The translations under genes were made by a program, and so were the position numbers. The notes beneath the pieces were generated by a model. The model had not been told where the DNA came from. It was given only the letters and a program-made list of their open reading frames with translations, and ran no database searches. From positions 62,001-126,000 of the forward strand of contig JBGSHJ010000075.1 of the NCBI GenBank assembly GCA_041752315.1: a stretch of 64,000 nt of DNA, written 5' to 3'. Source of the DNA: SYFY01 sp041752315. GTDB taxonomy: Bacteria > Pseudomonadota > Gammaproteobacteria > Pseudomonadales > Azotimanducaceae. Shown here one piece after another: positions 25,603-34,372 of the stretch (position 1 is the stretch's first letter; each line of letters begins with the position of its first letter).

Positions 25603-26343
25603 TCAGGCTTTGACCGGGCGCGATTCCACCATGAATCGGTAGATTCGCCCGTGGGTCCCGCCCCTGATCGCATCGGCGATCACCCCTTCATCATCACATC
25701 GTTCAGCCAGCCTGAGCAGACGCTCGAAGGCCTGCACAAAATTTTCGGTATGCCCACAACGGATCGGTGAACCCCAGAAGAGTCCCTTCGTTTCCACCTG
25801 ACCGATGTAGATGGCCTGCGCGATCGCCCTATTGAACGCGCCATTGTCACCGGCACCCTGGGTTCGCCAGATGTCGAGGGCTCCACCCGGCCCTTTTACA
25901 GCCTCCTCGCTGACTTCGGCGGCCCAGGAGGTATATAGCCAGCCGGCGGTCATGCCCAGCTGTTCGCTGACCATCTCCGAGATGCGCAGGAAGGTGTCCT
26001 GGCGCGAGTGCAGTTCATCGGCCGCGATGGCTCGAGACTGCACCTCCGATTGAGCGGCGCTCTGCCGCATCACCTCCAGTTGCTGCGAGAGCATGGCCGT
26101 GTTGTTCTCCAGCTGGCGCTGCTGCAGGAAAAATCCGACCACAAACCACAGGAAGGCCAGGGGACCAAAGGCACCTCCCAGGAATTCCCCCAGGTCCGGT
26201 GCCTGCTGGCGGACAAAATCACCCCAGCCGACAATGCTGCTGATATAGATCATGCCGAGCAGCAGCCAAATTCCGGTTACACCCACGCCAAGGCGAACAC
26301 GCCAGTCGTTGACGGTAGTGGTGGACGCTTCCAACGTGTTCAT
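25603..26343 (-). CDS. Uncharacterised protein with two membrane segments
   Basis: A 246-residue protein; ATG 26343 is preferred because GGAG precedes it, although the frame opens 16 codons earlier. Two hydrophobic segments lie at about 20-40 and 58-74, followed by a predicted coiled-coil-like stretch (QQRQLENNTAMLSQQLEVM) and a soluble C-terminal region ending in a basic tail. I recognise no named domain. It heads towards no partner on its own strand downstream, but two other small membrane-protein genes lie upstream on the same strand, so it may be the last gene of that group. Confidence 0.7.
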   Translation of the reverse strand: MNTLEASTTTVNDWRVRLGVGVTGIWLLLGMIYISSIVGWGDFVRQQAPDLGEFLGGAFGPLAFLWFVVGFFLQQRQLENNTAMLSQQLEVMRQSAAQSEVQSRAIAADELHSRQDTFLRISEMVSEQLGMTAGWLYTSWAAEVSEEAVKGPGGALDIWRTQGAGDNGAFNRAIAQAIYIGQVETKGLFWGSPIRCGHTENFVQAFERLLRLAERCDDEGVIADAIRGGTHGRIYRFMVESRPVKA

Positions 26344-26415
26344 GTTCAGACTCCTGTTAGCTGCAAGTTGTTTCGATGTGCCGGCCGTCATCGAAGGTGT
26401 TTCCGTCGCGCGTGC

Positions 26416-27057
26416 TCAGTCCACGGGTACGGCCACCGAACGGCGCCAGAACTTGTCGGTGGAGTACATCTGCATGGCCAACGCCGCAATGGCGACCATC
26501 AATGCCAGCAGCGCAAGCCAGCCCTGGCTGTCACTCAACAGAAGGTAGGTGCCGGCGACGACAAACACACCGGACGCCCAGATCACGAACAGATAGTCCT
26601 TCCATCCCGCGGGTTTGACCATGGAGAAAAAACTGTCGTTCTCACCGTCTTCGCGGGCTCGCCGCAAGGTCACCTGGCTGACCCAGGCCATCACCACGAA
26701 AATCAGTGCGAGGATCAGGAACCACTGTCCGAGCAGATGGGGTCCCAATGTGGCGATGAGCGTGAATTCAATGATACCAATCAGGAAAGGAAAGACCGAA
26801 TCGCTGGTCGTGGGTACCCAGCGAAACCGCAACACGAGGCTGGCATAAATCAGCCAGATGACCAGTACCCCGAGGAAGGTCGCCAGGATCTGCAACCCGC
26901 TCAGTACGCCCGCAAAGGTCCATTGGAACCGTGTTTCTTCCGAGGTGACATGCGCCCACATCAACTCCAGTGAAAACGCCTGAACGATGCTGAGCAACGT
27001 AAGCAGCACGGTGGGCAGGAGATCTTTTGCACGTTTCCGGAGGGGGTTCTCGGTCAC
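26416..27057 (-). CDS. Uncharacterised multi-pass membrane protein
   Basis: A protein of about 213 residues with five or six hydrophobic helices (around 13-30, 48-70, 85-105, 110-125, 155-172 and 178-195) separated by short charged loops, e.g. LRRAREDGENDSF. No recognised family motif. GTG 27057, preceded by GGAGAAG, is the chosen start; a GTG at 27069 would add four residues. It sits between the PH-domain gene and the coiled-coil membrane protein on the same strand, with gaps of about 110 and 70 bases. Confidence 0.7.
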   Translation of the reverse strand: MTENPLRKRAKDLLPTVLLTLLSIVQAFSLELMWAHVTSEETRFQWTFAGVLSGLQILATFLGVLVIWLIYASLVLRFRWVPTTSDSVFPFLIGIIEFTLIATLGPHLLGQWFLILALIFVVMAWVSQVTLRRAREDGENDSFFSMVKPAGWKDYLFVIWASGVFVVAGTYLLLSDSQGWLALLALMVAIAALAMQMYSTDKFWRRSVAVPVD

Positions 27058-27168
27058 TGACTTCTCCACTTGACTACCTGGTGAACGGGATCGAAGTCAC
27101 CGCAAGGTGACGTGAACAGGTGGCAACACGATCTGGCGGGATCCGCCGTCCACCGTCAGCGGCGCAGT

Positions 27169-27720
27169 TCAGCGTCGTGCACGCATCAGCGTGATGATCT
27201 CGTCGAGCTTCGCTTCGATCGCCTGTACCGATGCGGCGATCCCGTCGCTCGGCATGACCGGTGTCTGTGCACCCCTGTCCTTCAACAGATCACGACGCAG
27301 GAGTATCTGGTTGCGAAACTGCAGTGCGTCCACAATGCCGATGAGCTGCATCGCGTTGGCCTGCCCCTGTCGACTCTGACCGGCCGTTTCGAATTTCAGC
27401 ACGCTCAACGCAAAGCGCCGCAGCAGCGGACCTTCAATGAACGTCACGTCCTGAATGTTCTCGAGAGGTATGGTCTTCTCCACCTGAAAGATGATGCCCT
27501 TGCGAAAGCGCAGGGACCGTTCGCTCAGTTCACACTCGAGCTTGTCGAAATAATGCCTTGCCCACCACTGTCCAACGCCCAGAAACCAGATGATCGCCAG
27601 CGGAATCGTCACGACAGGCAGGATCAGGAAGAGGCTGACATAGAGCACCAGGTACGGGCGGATCAACGGATTGAACTGTGCGCGATCAACAGGGTGCCCG
27701 GTTGTTTCGGACTGAACCAT
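27169..27720 (-). CDS. Membrane protein with bacterial PH-like (DUF304) domain
   Basis: A 183-residue protein with two closely spaced transmembrane segments (about residues 22-52) followed by a short PH-like domain: LECELSERSLRFRKGIIFQVEKTIPLENIQDVTF, where the strand-rich block ending in IPLENIQDV is characteristic of DUF304/bPH2 proteins such as YdbT. The C-terminal third is helical and charged (QAIEAKLDEIITLMRARR). ATG 27720 is preceded by GGAGAAACC. The role is unknown. In other bacteria such proteins affect membrane stress responses. It is divergent from the S9 peptidase gene. Confidence 0.8.
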   Translation of the reverse strand: MVQSETTGHPVDRAQFNPLIRPYLVLYVSLFLILPVVTIPLAIIWFLGVGQWWARHYFDKLECELSERSLRFRKGIIFQVEKTIPLENIQDVTFIEGPLLRRFALSVLKFETAGQSRQGQANAMQLIGIVDALQFRNQILLRRDLLKDRGAQTPVMPSDGIAASVQAIEAKLDEIITLMRARR

Positions 27721-27863
27721 CAGGTTTCTCCATTCATGCATACATGATCATCAACCAGCCCATGTGGATTGACAAATGATGGCATCATCGACAAACAGGC
27801 TTGCAGCCACCTGTTGTCCGGATTGGAATACCCACGACAGGACCGCCAGCAGGGAGAGCGCAC

Positions 27864-29876
27864 ATGTTCAGAGCCGGATCTTTCAAGGCGCAGCATCTTC
27901 TGCGGATCTTTCTGCCACTGTGTGCCGCGTTGCTGCCAGGCCTCTGGTTGGCAACGCTGCGTGCGGATACGCAACCGCCCGCGGACACTCTGCTGGAAGC
28001 CTACGCTGCGCTGCCCGCACTCACCGATTTGCAGATCTCTCCCGATGGCCAGCGAATCGCCGCACTGCAACCGGTCGGGCAACTCCTCGGATTGACCATC
28101 ATCGACCTGAACTCACAGCGATCCAACATCGCCCTGGCTGCAGATCCTGAACGGTATCAGATCAACTTCTGTCGATGGGCGAACGAAATCCGGCTGGTGT
28201 GTCAGGTTCGCACCGTTGCCAGAGTGGCAAGAGGTGGCAAGAACCAGACACTTTTCCAGAGCACTGCATCCATTGCGGTGGACCATGACGGCGGCAAGCT
28301 GGTGCGCCTGAGCGAAGGTGGCCCGGTGTTGTTCGGAGAGTTCAACCGGGGTGGATTCATTTCACTCCTGCCGCACGATCGCGACCATATCCTGATGCCC
28401 CTGCTTGATCCGAAGGCAATTCGCGCCCTCCAGGACTCGGTGATCACGTCCAGCATTTCGTTATGGCCGGAGGTATGGAGAGTCGATATCAATGACGGTA
28501 CGAAGACGCGGCTGCTCAAGGCCCGGGATGGCATTGCGATCTGGATCGCGGACGATGATGGTGTGGTGCGGGGTGGGCTGGGACGTCGCGCGATCATGCG
28601 CGATGGCAAAGGCTGGCGCTCTGTCGATATCGGCAGTCTGGGCGAAACACCGACTCCTGAACCTCTGGGTTTTGCAGGTCTGGCGGACCGCGGTGACGGC
28701 GTTTACCTCGCAGCCAACCTGGGCCATGATCGCCGTGGTGTCATCGAGTTTGATACGCGCGCAGGCACGACAAGCCGCACGGTCTTCCGCGATGATCGGT
28801 TCGACTTTGACGGCTCTGTCATTTCACGCGCCGGTGTCCTGCAGGCCCTGCTCACGCTCGACGATCAGATTCGCTACATCCCGATCTCCGAAGACGCCCG
28901 GGCGCTGGATACTGAACTGCGTACCGCGTTCGGCGGCCAGCCGGCCGTTCCCTGGACCCACGACGATGCGTGGCAGCGATTCACGGTCATGCACACGCTG
29001 CCGGACCAGCCCACGACCTGGTATCTTTATGATCGACCTGCCAGGAAGCTGATCCGCATCGGCTCCGAGTTTCCGACGCTCACCGCCGAGAACCTTCCCG
29101 TTTCGACATGGACCAGCTATCAGGCTCGAGACGGCATCCACATCCCCGCACGGCTGGTGCTGCCAGCAACGGGCGCCAGGAACCTGCCGACGATCCTCAT
29201 GCCGCACGGCGGCCCGATCGCCAGGGACAGTGGCTTCAACTTCATGGCTGCCTACCTTGCCAGGCGTGGGTACGCAGTGCTGCAACCCCAGTTTCGTGGC
29301 TCCTGGGGCTTCGGCAAAACGTTCATGAATGCCGGCGAGGGACAATGGGGCCTGAAGATGCAGGACGACCTGCTGGATGGGCTCGAGTGGCTGCGCAGCG
29401 AAGGCATCGCCCACCAAACAAAGGCATGCACGGTCGGCTTGAGTTACGGTGGTTACGCAGCTCTGGTCACGGCCTACAAGACACCGGATCATATTCGATG
29501 CGCGGTCAGCTACGCGCCGGTCACTGACCTGCCAACGCTGGTCCGCGACATCAGGCACTTCCGGATGGGACGTCCCGGCTACGGTTACGCCCACCTGCCG
29601 GTAGATGCCGACATCCTGGCCGCCAATTCGCCTTTGGCTCACGTTGCAAGATTCAAGGTACCGGTGCTCGTGCTGCATGGTGACAGGGACACGAACGTGC
29701 TGGTGGAGCAGTCCAGGACGCTCGCCGCGGCGTTACAGTCGGCTGGCAAACCCCATCGTTACATCGAGCAGGAACATGCGGATCACTTTCTGGGCATTCG
29801 AGCACACCGGCGCGAGTTTCTTGCAGAGACGGCGAGTTTTCTGGACACGCACCTCGGGTCCGCTGAATCCCGGTGA
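27864..29876 (+). CDS. Exported S9 family prolyl-oligopeptidase-like peptidase
   Basis: A 670-residue protein with a signal peptide (hydrophobic core about 17-30) after AGGGAGAG and ATG 27864. The N-terminal 400 residues have the repeated strand pattern of a beta-propeller (opening with LTDLQISPDGQRIAAL). The C-terminal alpha/beta-hydrolase domain holds the triad: Ser527 in GLSYGGY, the Asp in LVLHGDRDTNV and the His in EHADHFLG; an oxyanion-loop block PHGGP is also present. It should cleave peptides or acylated peptides in the periplasm. The first part of the frame upstream of 27864 looks non-coding. Confidence 0.9.
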   Translation: MFRAGSFKAQHLLRIFLPLCAALLPGLWLATLRADTQPPADTLLEAYAALPALTDLQISPDGQRIAALQPVGQLLGLTIIDLNSQRSNIALAADPERYQINFCRWANEIRLVCQVRTVARVARGGKNQTLFQSTASIAVDHDGGKLVRLSEGGPVLFGEFNRGGFISLLPHDRDHILMPLLDPKAIRALQDSVITSSISLWPEVWRVDINDGTKTRLLKARDGIAIWIADDDGVVRGGLGRRAIMRDGKGWRSVDIGSLGETPTPEPLGFAGLADRGDGVYLAANLGHDRRGVIEFDTRAGTTSRTVFRDDRFDFDGSVISRAGVLQALLTLDDQIRYIPISEDARALDTELRTAFGGQPAVPWTHDDAWQRFTVMHTLPDQPTTWYLYDRPARKLIRIGSEFPTLTAENLPVSTWTSYQARDGIHIPARLVLPATGARNLPTILMPHGGPIARDSGFNFMAAYLARRGYAVLQPQFRGSWGFGKTFMNAGEGQWGLKMQDDLLDGLEWLRSEGIAHQTKACTVGLSYGGYAALVTAYKTPDHIRCAVSYAPVTDLPTLVRDIRHFRMGRPGYGYAHLPVDADILAANSPLAHVARFKVPVLVLHGDRDTNVLVEQSRTLAAALQSAGKPHRYIEQEHADHFLGIRAHRREFLAETASFLDTHLGSAESR

Positions 29877-30026
29877 ATGAAGCGGGCCTGCAATCAATCC
29901 TGCTTCGGGGACACTCACCAAAAAGGCACTTGCGTACCGGAGAGGCTCACCCTGTTCCTGAATCAGCTCCGCTCGGGTTCCCTTCTCAGTCTTCTTCAGC
30001 TAACTTCATTGCCTATCCCATCGTTC

Positions 30027-30563
30027 ATGAGGTCTGTTGTGTATATCCTCCCCGCGGGTTATCCCGAGCAGGCGTTCGCCGCCTTTGATCACCTGAAGTC
30101 GCGCCGCCAATTGAACGTCGAAGACCTCCAGGTGCTGGCCATGATCGAGTGTTTTGGCGAGGCGTTTTACATGACACTTGCCGAAGGGGTTGGCAACCCG
30201 GAAGCCAAGGCGCTGCTGCGTCGCAATGGTCAGGAAGAGCGTGGGCATGCACACAGGCTTCTCAAGGCAATCACGCTGAAGGGCGGCGCGCCATTTTTGC
30301 TCCCCGCCAACGAAGACAACCCGTTTTTCAGGTTCGCACCCACGTCGCTGGACTGCGATGCCAATCTGATGGCGGCGCTCGAACAGGGAGAAGCCGATGG
30401 TGATCTTGTGTATCAGGTCTGGGCCGATTCCGAACCTGACGCACAGGTAGCAGAGTTGTTGCGGCTGAACGGGCGAGAAGAAACACGCCATGGTGAGCGC
30501 GTGACGTCCGTCAAGCAGATCCTGGCTCTCTCGCACGTTGCCGCTGGTGACCAGATACCCTGA
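30027..30563 (+). CDS. Ferritin-like diiron-fold protein
   Basis: A protein of about 178 residues, all-helical by appearance, with two EExxH-type metal motifs: NGQEERGHAH and NGREETRHGER, each preceded about 30-40 residues earlier by another acidic position (MIECFGEAFY and ALEQGEADGD). This is the arrangement of a four-helix ferritin/rubrerythrin-like diiron site. No rubredoxin domain is attached. The start is uncertain: ATG 30027 has no clear ribosome site, while GTG 30039 follows GAGG. The function could be oxidation of a small substrate or iron handling. It follows the S9 peptidase on the same strand by 150 bases, in which I see no gene. Confidence 0.72.
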   Translation: MRSVVYILPAGYPEQAFAAFDHLKSRRQLNVEDLQVLAMIECFGEAFYMTLAEGVGNPEAKALLRRNGQEERGHAHRLLKAITLKGGAPFLLPANEDNPFFRFAPTSLDCDANLMAALEQGEADGDLVYQVWADSEPDAQVAELLRLNGREETRHGERVTSVKQILALSHVAAGDQIP

Positions 30564-30678
30564 CTACACAACTCCGGTGCCATCGATCGCCAGACACTGA
30601 TTCTCGACTCCGGGAGACCATTGAAATTTCCGTCTCATCGAGGACAGGCCTGGAGGAGTTCTCCAGAAGGTCACAGGG

Positions 30679-31740
30679 TTGTTCTTGATCAGCCACTGGA
30701 AATTCTGGGGCATCGTGCTCTTGACGATACTCGGTATCTCGATCACCGATCTGGCTCTTCGAGGCATGCAATTTTTGTCGGAAGGAGTGCCGCGTCAGGG
30801 TGCCTATCCATGGCTGAGAACGTCAGCCATTTTTCTGTTGGCGCTGGCCATCGTCCTTTACTCCACCAGATCATCGACGGCTCGCCTGCCCAGGAACCGT
30901 AACGGCGGATTGTCACCATGGCATTTCATGCCCGCCTGCATCGCGATTGGAATCGTTCTGGTCTCTTCAATCTGCCTTGCGCTTGATCCGGTTCTTTTCG
31001 ATCAGGCCACCCTGGAAGATGGCATTGTGGAATCCCTGTCATTTCTGATGTTGGTGCTGGCGAGTATCGTGCTGATGCGGTCTGCCTTGCGGGCCAGGTT
31101 TGGTGACAGAAAGCGGTACGGCATGATTGCACCGGCCGTCGTCGTCATTCAGGCCGTCCTCGCGGTACTTTTTTTTGTCATCGCGATGGAGGAAATATCC
31201 TGGGGTCAGCGGCAGGCCGGCTTCGGAACGCCGGAATGGTTCGCTGTGAGGAACTTGCAAGGCGAATTCAATTTTCACAACTTCATGACCAATCAGGCCG
31301 AGACCGTGTATTTCATGAGCGCGTATGCGCTACTGTTTTTCCTCTTCCTTGTCCGGGAACAACTGGAACCCGTACTGCCGAATGCGCAGATGGGCCTTCT
31401 CTTTCCGGGAAGCGGAACCGCCATCATAGGGGCGATGACCACCACGATGTCCTGGGGCATGTGGAACTTTCTCTGGGTCCAGATCTGCTTTTTTGTCGCG
31501 GTCCTCAGTCTGTTTCTAAGTGGTTTGGGTGGCTCCAATGAAGACCGGCCCAGAAGAGGACTGATGCTGGCTGCCGCCGCGGCACTGTGTTTTGCACAGG
31601 TGATCAACCTTGTCATGGGAGATCGGATGGTCCGCAACTGGGGCGATACCGAGATCAAGGAGATGTTGATTGCGCTGGGCCTCCTGGCGTACAGCCTTGA
31701 AGCAAGCAGGAACGTTCGCCTCGGGATCAATGCAGGCTGA
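30679..31740 (+). CDS. Uncharacterised integral membrane protein with conserved polar motif
   Basis: A 353-residue protein with about nine or ten hydrophobic segments, starting at TTG 30679 after CAGGG. The centre contains a polar, apparently conserved stretch in or near the membrane: AMEEISWGQRQAGF, followed about 25 residues later by GEFNFHNFMTNQAET. I recall EISWGQR...HN patterns in other uncharacterised membrane proteins, but I cannot give a family name. The clustered Glu, Trp, Gln, Arg and His residues hint at an enzymatic or ion-binding membrane site. It follows the ferritin-like gene by about 115 bases. Confidence 0.72.
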   Translation: MFLISHWKFWGIVLLTILGISITDLALRGMQFLSEGVPRQGAYPWLRTSAIFLLALAIVLYSTRSSTARLPRNRNGGLSPWHFMPACIAIGIVLVSSICLALDPVLFDQATLEDGIVESLSFLMLVLASIVLMRSALRARFGDRKRYGMIAPAVVVIQAVLAVLFFVIAMEEISWGQRQAGFGTPEWFAVRNLQGEFNFHNFMTNQAETVYFMSAYALLFFLFLVREQLEPVLPNAQMGLLFPGSGTAIIGAMTTTMSWGMWNFLWVQICFFVAVLSLFLSGLGGSNEDRPRRGLMLAAAAALCFAQVINLVMGDRMVRNWGDTEIKEMLIALGLLAYSLEASRNVRLGINAG

Positions 31741-31862
31741 CACTCGCCCTGGGCAGACACGGGACCCACGCTCACCGGCAAAGCAGACTGACCGGGCTGG
31801 CCGTCCGCATGGCACAAGCTCGACAGGCTGCAACTCTGCAGCCTGCACAATCTGGAAGCAGT

Positions 31863-32291
31863 CTATCTTGGCCGATGTTCGGTGCCCGGACACGGCGTGA
31901 TATAGATCGCCTGCAATGGCTGTCTGACATTTGCGGTGTGCCAGACCCCTGCCGGATTGATCACGGTATCACCGGCCTTGACGCTGAATCGTCGTTCACG
32001 GCCATCGATCTCCTGAATGAACTCGGCTTCACCCGCCAGCACGATGACCAGTTCGTCACCTTCAGCGTGACACTCCCAGGCCGGCCAGTCGGTTGGACTC
32101 GTCTCGATCATCACCAGGCGTCCCGGGTCCGCAGGCGTGCAGTGAGCCGCGATATAGGCCTCGAAAGCCGGACCATCGAACCCAAACCCGTGCAGCGGTA
32201 CGGCCGGATTGTCGGCACCAACCCGGGAACTCAAATGGATGGGTGACTGGCTCAGGTCGAACGGACCCGTTTCGATACTGGAGATATTCAT
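31863..32291 (-). CDS. Cupin domain protein
   Basis: A 142-residue single-cupin protein. The strand pattern is WECHAEGDELVIVLAGEAEFI (cupin motif 1, with an E and H cluster) and later AGDTVINPAGVWHTANV (motif 2 with a conserved Asn-Pro and a C-terminal His). A divalent metal and a small-molecule substrate are likely but not identifiable. It lies downstream of the AraC-type regulator gene on the same strand, about 110 bases apart, so the two may be functionally linked. Confidence 0.85.
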   Translation of the reverse strand: MNISSIETGPFDLSQSPIHLSSRVGADNPAVPLHGFGFDGPAFEAYIAAHCTPADPGRLVMIETSPTDWPAWECHAEGDELVIVLAGEAEFIQEIDGRERRFSVKAGDTVINPAGVWHTANVRQPLQAIYITPCPGTEHRPR

Positions 32292-32405
32292 GGTGTTGTC
32301 TCTTGTCAGGTGGAGGATGCGTGATCGATGGGTGACGCAGGAACATGGACATCATCGATCGCGCAGGCAGGTCTTGTATTGAACAAAACCGACACAGGTA
32401 CAGTG

Positions 32406-33245
32406 TCAATCCGGCGTGGTCGAGACCAGTGACAGACGCTGGCCAGCCAGTGAGGGAGTGACACCGGAAAACTGTCGGACATCCCTGACCAGATGGGATT
32501 GATCGGAAAATCCAAGCTCAATGGCCCGATCTACCCAGCGAGCTTCCGGATGTGTTTGTACCCGTGTCATGAGCGCATCAAACCGGACGATTCTCGCAAA
32601 AACCTTCGGAGAAACACCCACCTGGGTCGTGAATGCCCGTTGCAGCCGACGTTCACTCCAGCCCAGTTCCTGAGCAAGGATTCGAATGGGCACCGTTCCC
32701 GAACTTCGTTCGATGCGAGTGACTGCCCAGCACATTTCCTGATAACCCTGTGGCCGGGGACGTTCGATGGCGCTTTTCAGCAAGGATTCGACCACATCCA
32801 GCCGTTGGTCCCAGGACTGCAGTTCGACCAGGCGCTGCACGGCAGCCCGATGTGCGACAGGCACCAGGTCAACGGCCGCAACGACCTGATGAGCGATTTC
32901 ACCCAGTGGCAGTCCGAAGAGTTGACAGGCGACCATGGGCGGCAGGTTCAGCTGTATTCCGGCTTGATGACCGTCATGCAAGGTACGGGACGGCCCATCA
33001 TGGATACCGGCCACAAAACCGCCCTGATAAAAAACCGCCTGCCCACCATTCGAGACCCTGAGCGGTTCACCCGTCTCCAGTATCACGACGACGTTGGCAC
33101 TGGCATATTCGCTGCGCGCGATCGGGCCGTCGGACCACTCTTCGTAGCCGTAGCAGCCTCGCACCATCCGGGCAATGCAGGCTGGCAGAGGTCGCTCCGC
33201 AACGTGAAGGGTGGAGTCAGCGAGCTGGTGAATGGTCATTTGCAT
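32406..33245 (-). CDS. AraC family transcriptional regulator
   Basis: A roughly 279-residue regulator. The C-terminal 100 residues form the two-helix-turn-helix AraC domain, with VPIRILAQELGWSERRLQRAF as the first and IELGFSDQSHLVRDVRQFSGVTPS as the second recognition unit. The N-terminal 150 residues resemble the DUF6597 ligand-sensing domain often paired with this HTH. ATG 33245 follows GGAGTC; the frame is open upstream but without family similarity. It is divergent from the PNPOx-like/GNAT pair, with a perfect palindrome in the shared promoter region, and upstream of the cupin gene. Confidence 0.88.
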   Translation of the reverse strand: MQMTIHQLADSTLHVAERPLPACIARMVRGCYGYEEWSDGPIARSEYASANVVVILETGEPLRVSNGGQAVFYQGGFVAGIHDGPSRTLHDGHQAGIQLNLPPMVACQLFGLPLGEIAHQVVAAVDLVPVAHRAAVQRLVELQSWDQRLDVVESLLKSAIERPRPQGYQEMCWAVTRIERSSGTVPIRILAQELGWSERRLQRAFTTQVGVSPKVFARIVRFDALMTRVQTHPEARWVDRAIELGFSDQSHLVRDVRQFSGVTPSLAGQRLSLVSTTPD

Positions 33246-33338
33246 GACTCCAGATTGCCGCATCCGGTTACAAAAATCCGGTTCATCTGTATCGTTGCTG
33301 TCATCCCGAATCACATTGACGTCCATATCATGAAATTC

Positions 33339-33358
33339 CTGCGCGCAATCGCGCGCAG
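33339..33358. promoter_or_regulatory. Palindrome in divergent promoter region
   Basis: CTGCGCGC (33339-33346) and GCGCGCAG (33351-33358) form perfect 8-base arms around AATC, between the AraC-type gene and the PNPOx-like gene and about 20 bases before the latter's start. The position fits an operator or a 5'-UTR hairpin. AraC proteins usually bind direct rather than inverted repeats, so the binding factor is open. Confidence 0.45.
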
Positions 33359-33379
33359 CCGAAACACAGGAGACTCCTC

Positions 33380-33829
33380 GTGAGCAACATGAACACGAAT
33401 GATGAGAAGGCTTTTTTTGCCGCCGTGGATGCGGCCTGCAAAAAATCAATCTGGTGTGCCATCGCCACCGTCGACGGCAATCAGCCACGTGTCCGCATCG
33501 TGCATCCGACCTGGGACGGACAGGTCCTGTGGTTTGCAACCGGACCGCAGTCACCCAAAGCTCATCACCTGCGCGCCAATCCGAATGTCGATATCCAGTA
33601 TCAGGTGGCACCACCGGATTTCATCCACGTCCTCGTGCGCGGAACCGCCGAGCTGTGTACTTCGTCTGCCGACAAGCACCATGCGTGGAAAGCCATCGAC
33701 TACGATCTCACCCAGTTCGGCTCGACCGGCCCGGACGATCCGAATTTTCTCCCCGTTTGCATCAGGCCAACCCGTGTCGAACTGTCCGAGATGTTTGGTT
33801 CGATGAACAAAAAAGTCTGGCGTGCCTGA
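33380..33829 (+). CDS. Pyridoxamine-5'-phosphate-oxidase-like FMN protein
   Basis: A 149-residue split-barrel flavoprotein. The blocks WCAIATVDGNQPRVRIVHP, WFATGPQSPKAHHLRANPNV and the C-terminal RPTRVELSEMF are typical of the general PNPOx-like family, which includes heme-degrading, F420- and FMN-binding stress proteins, rather than true PdxH. The start is GTG 33380, nine bases after GGAG; an ATG three codons in is an alternative. It overlaps the next gene by eight bases, indicating co-translation with the acetyltransferase. It is divergent from an AraC-type regulator that may control it. Confidence 0.85.
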   Translation: MSNMNTNDEKAFFAAVDAACKKSIWCAIATVDGNQPRVRIVHPTWDGQVLWFATGPQSPKAHHLRANPNVDIQYQVAPPDFIHVLVRGTAELCTSSADKHHAWKAIDYDLTQFGSTGPDDPNFLPVCIRPTRVELSEMFGSMNKKVWRA

Positions 33830-34367
33830 ACACCAGCCTGCAAAGGTCACCATCCGCCCGGCGACCGAAGCGGACATTCTGGCCATGCAACGGCTGGAAC
33901 TCGATGCAGGTCGGCGGTTCGCCGACGTGGGACTGAAGTCCATCGCCGAAGATCCACCGTCGGGGTACGAAGACCTGGTGATTTACATCAAGGATGCCGC
34001 CGCGTTTGTGGCCATTGATTCCCGTCTCAGGGAACCGGTCGGGTACGCGGTGGCATCGGTGGTCGACGCGGAAGCCCATCTGGACCAGGTGAGCGTCTCG
34101 ACCACTGCGGCCGGCCGTGGCATCGGCAGCCTGCTGGTCGAGGAAGTCTGTGGATGGGCCATCCGACGCGGACACGCAAGCATCACGCTGACGACGTTTC
34201 GTGATCTCCCCTGGAATGGCCCCCTCTATAAGCGGCTCGGGTTTGCATCACTGACTGACGAAGCATGTGGGCCGCAGTTGCTCGCAATCCGTGCTGAAGA
34301 GCGCAGACGCGGAATCGACGTCCTGCCACGGGTGGCGATGCGCCGCCATCTTCAGGCCGGACCCTGA
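33822..34367 (+). CDS. GNAT family N-acetyltransferase
   Basis: A 181-residue GCN5-related acetyltransferase. It starts with VTIRPATEADILAMQRLE; the acetyl-CoA pyrophosphate loop is visible as VSTTAAGRGIGSLLVEEV (an R/Q-x-x-G-x-G/A variant), followed by LTTFRDLPWNGPLYKRLGF, the usual motif B. GTG 33822 is the start and overlaps the end of the PNPOx-like gene. The acceptor substrate (amine, protein or small antibiotic) cannot be predicted. Its end is five bases from the end of the convergent M20 amidohydrolase gene. Confidence 0.88.
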   Translation: MPEHQPAKVTIRPATEADILAMQRLELDAGRRFADVGLKSIAEDPPSGYEDLVIYIKDAAAFVAIDSRLREPVGYAVASVVDAEAHLDQVSVSTTAAGRGIGSLLVEEVCGWAIRRGHASITLTTFRDLPWNGPLYKRLGFASLTDEACGPQLLAIRAEERRRGIDVLPRVAMRRHLQAGP

Positions 34368-34372
34368 GCAGA

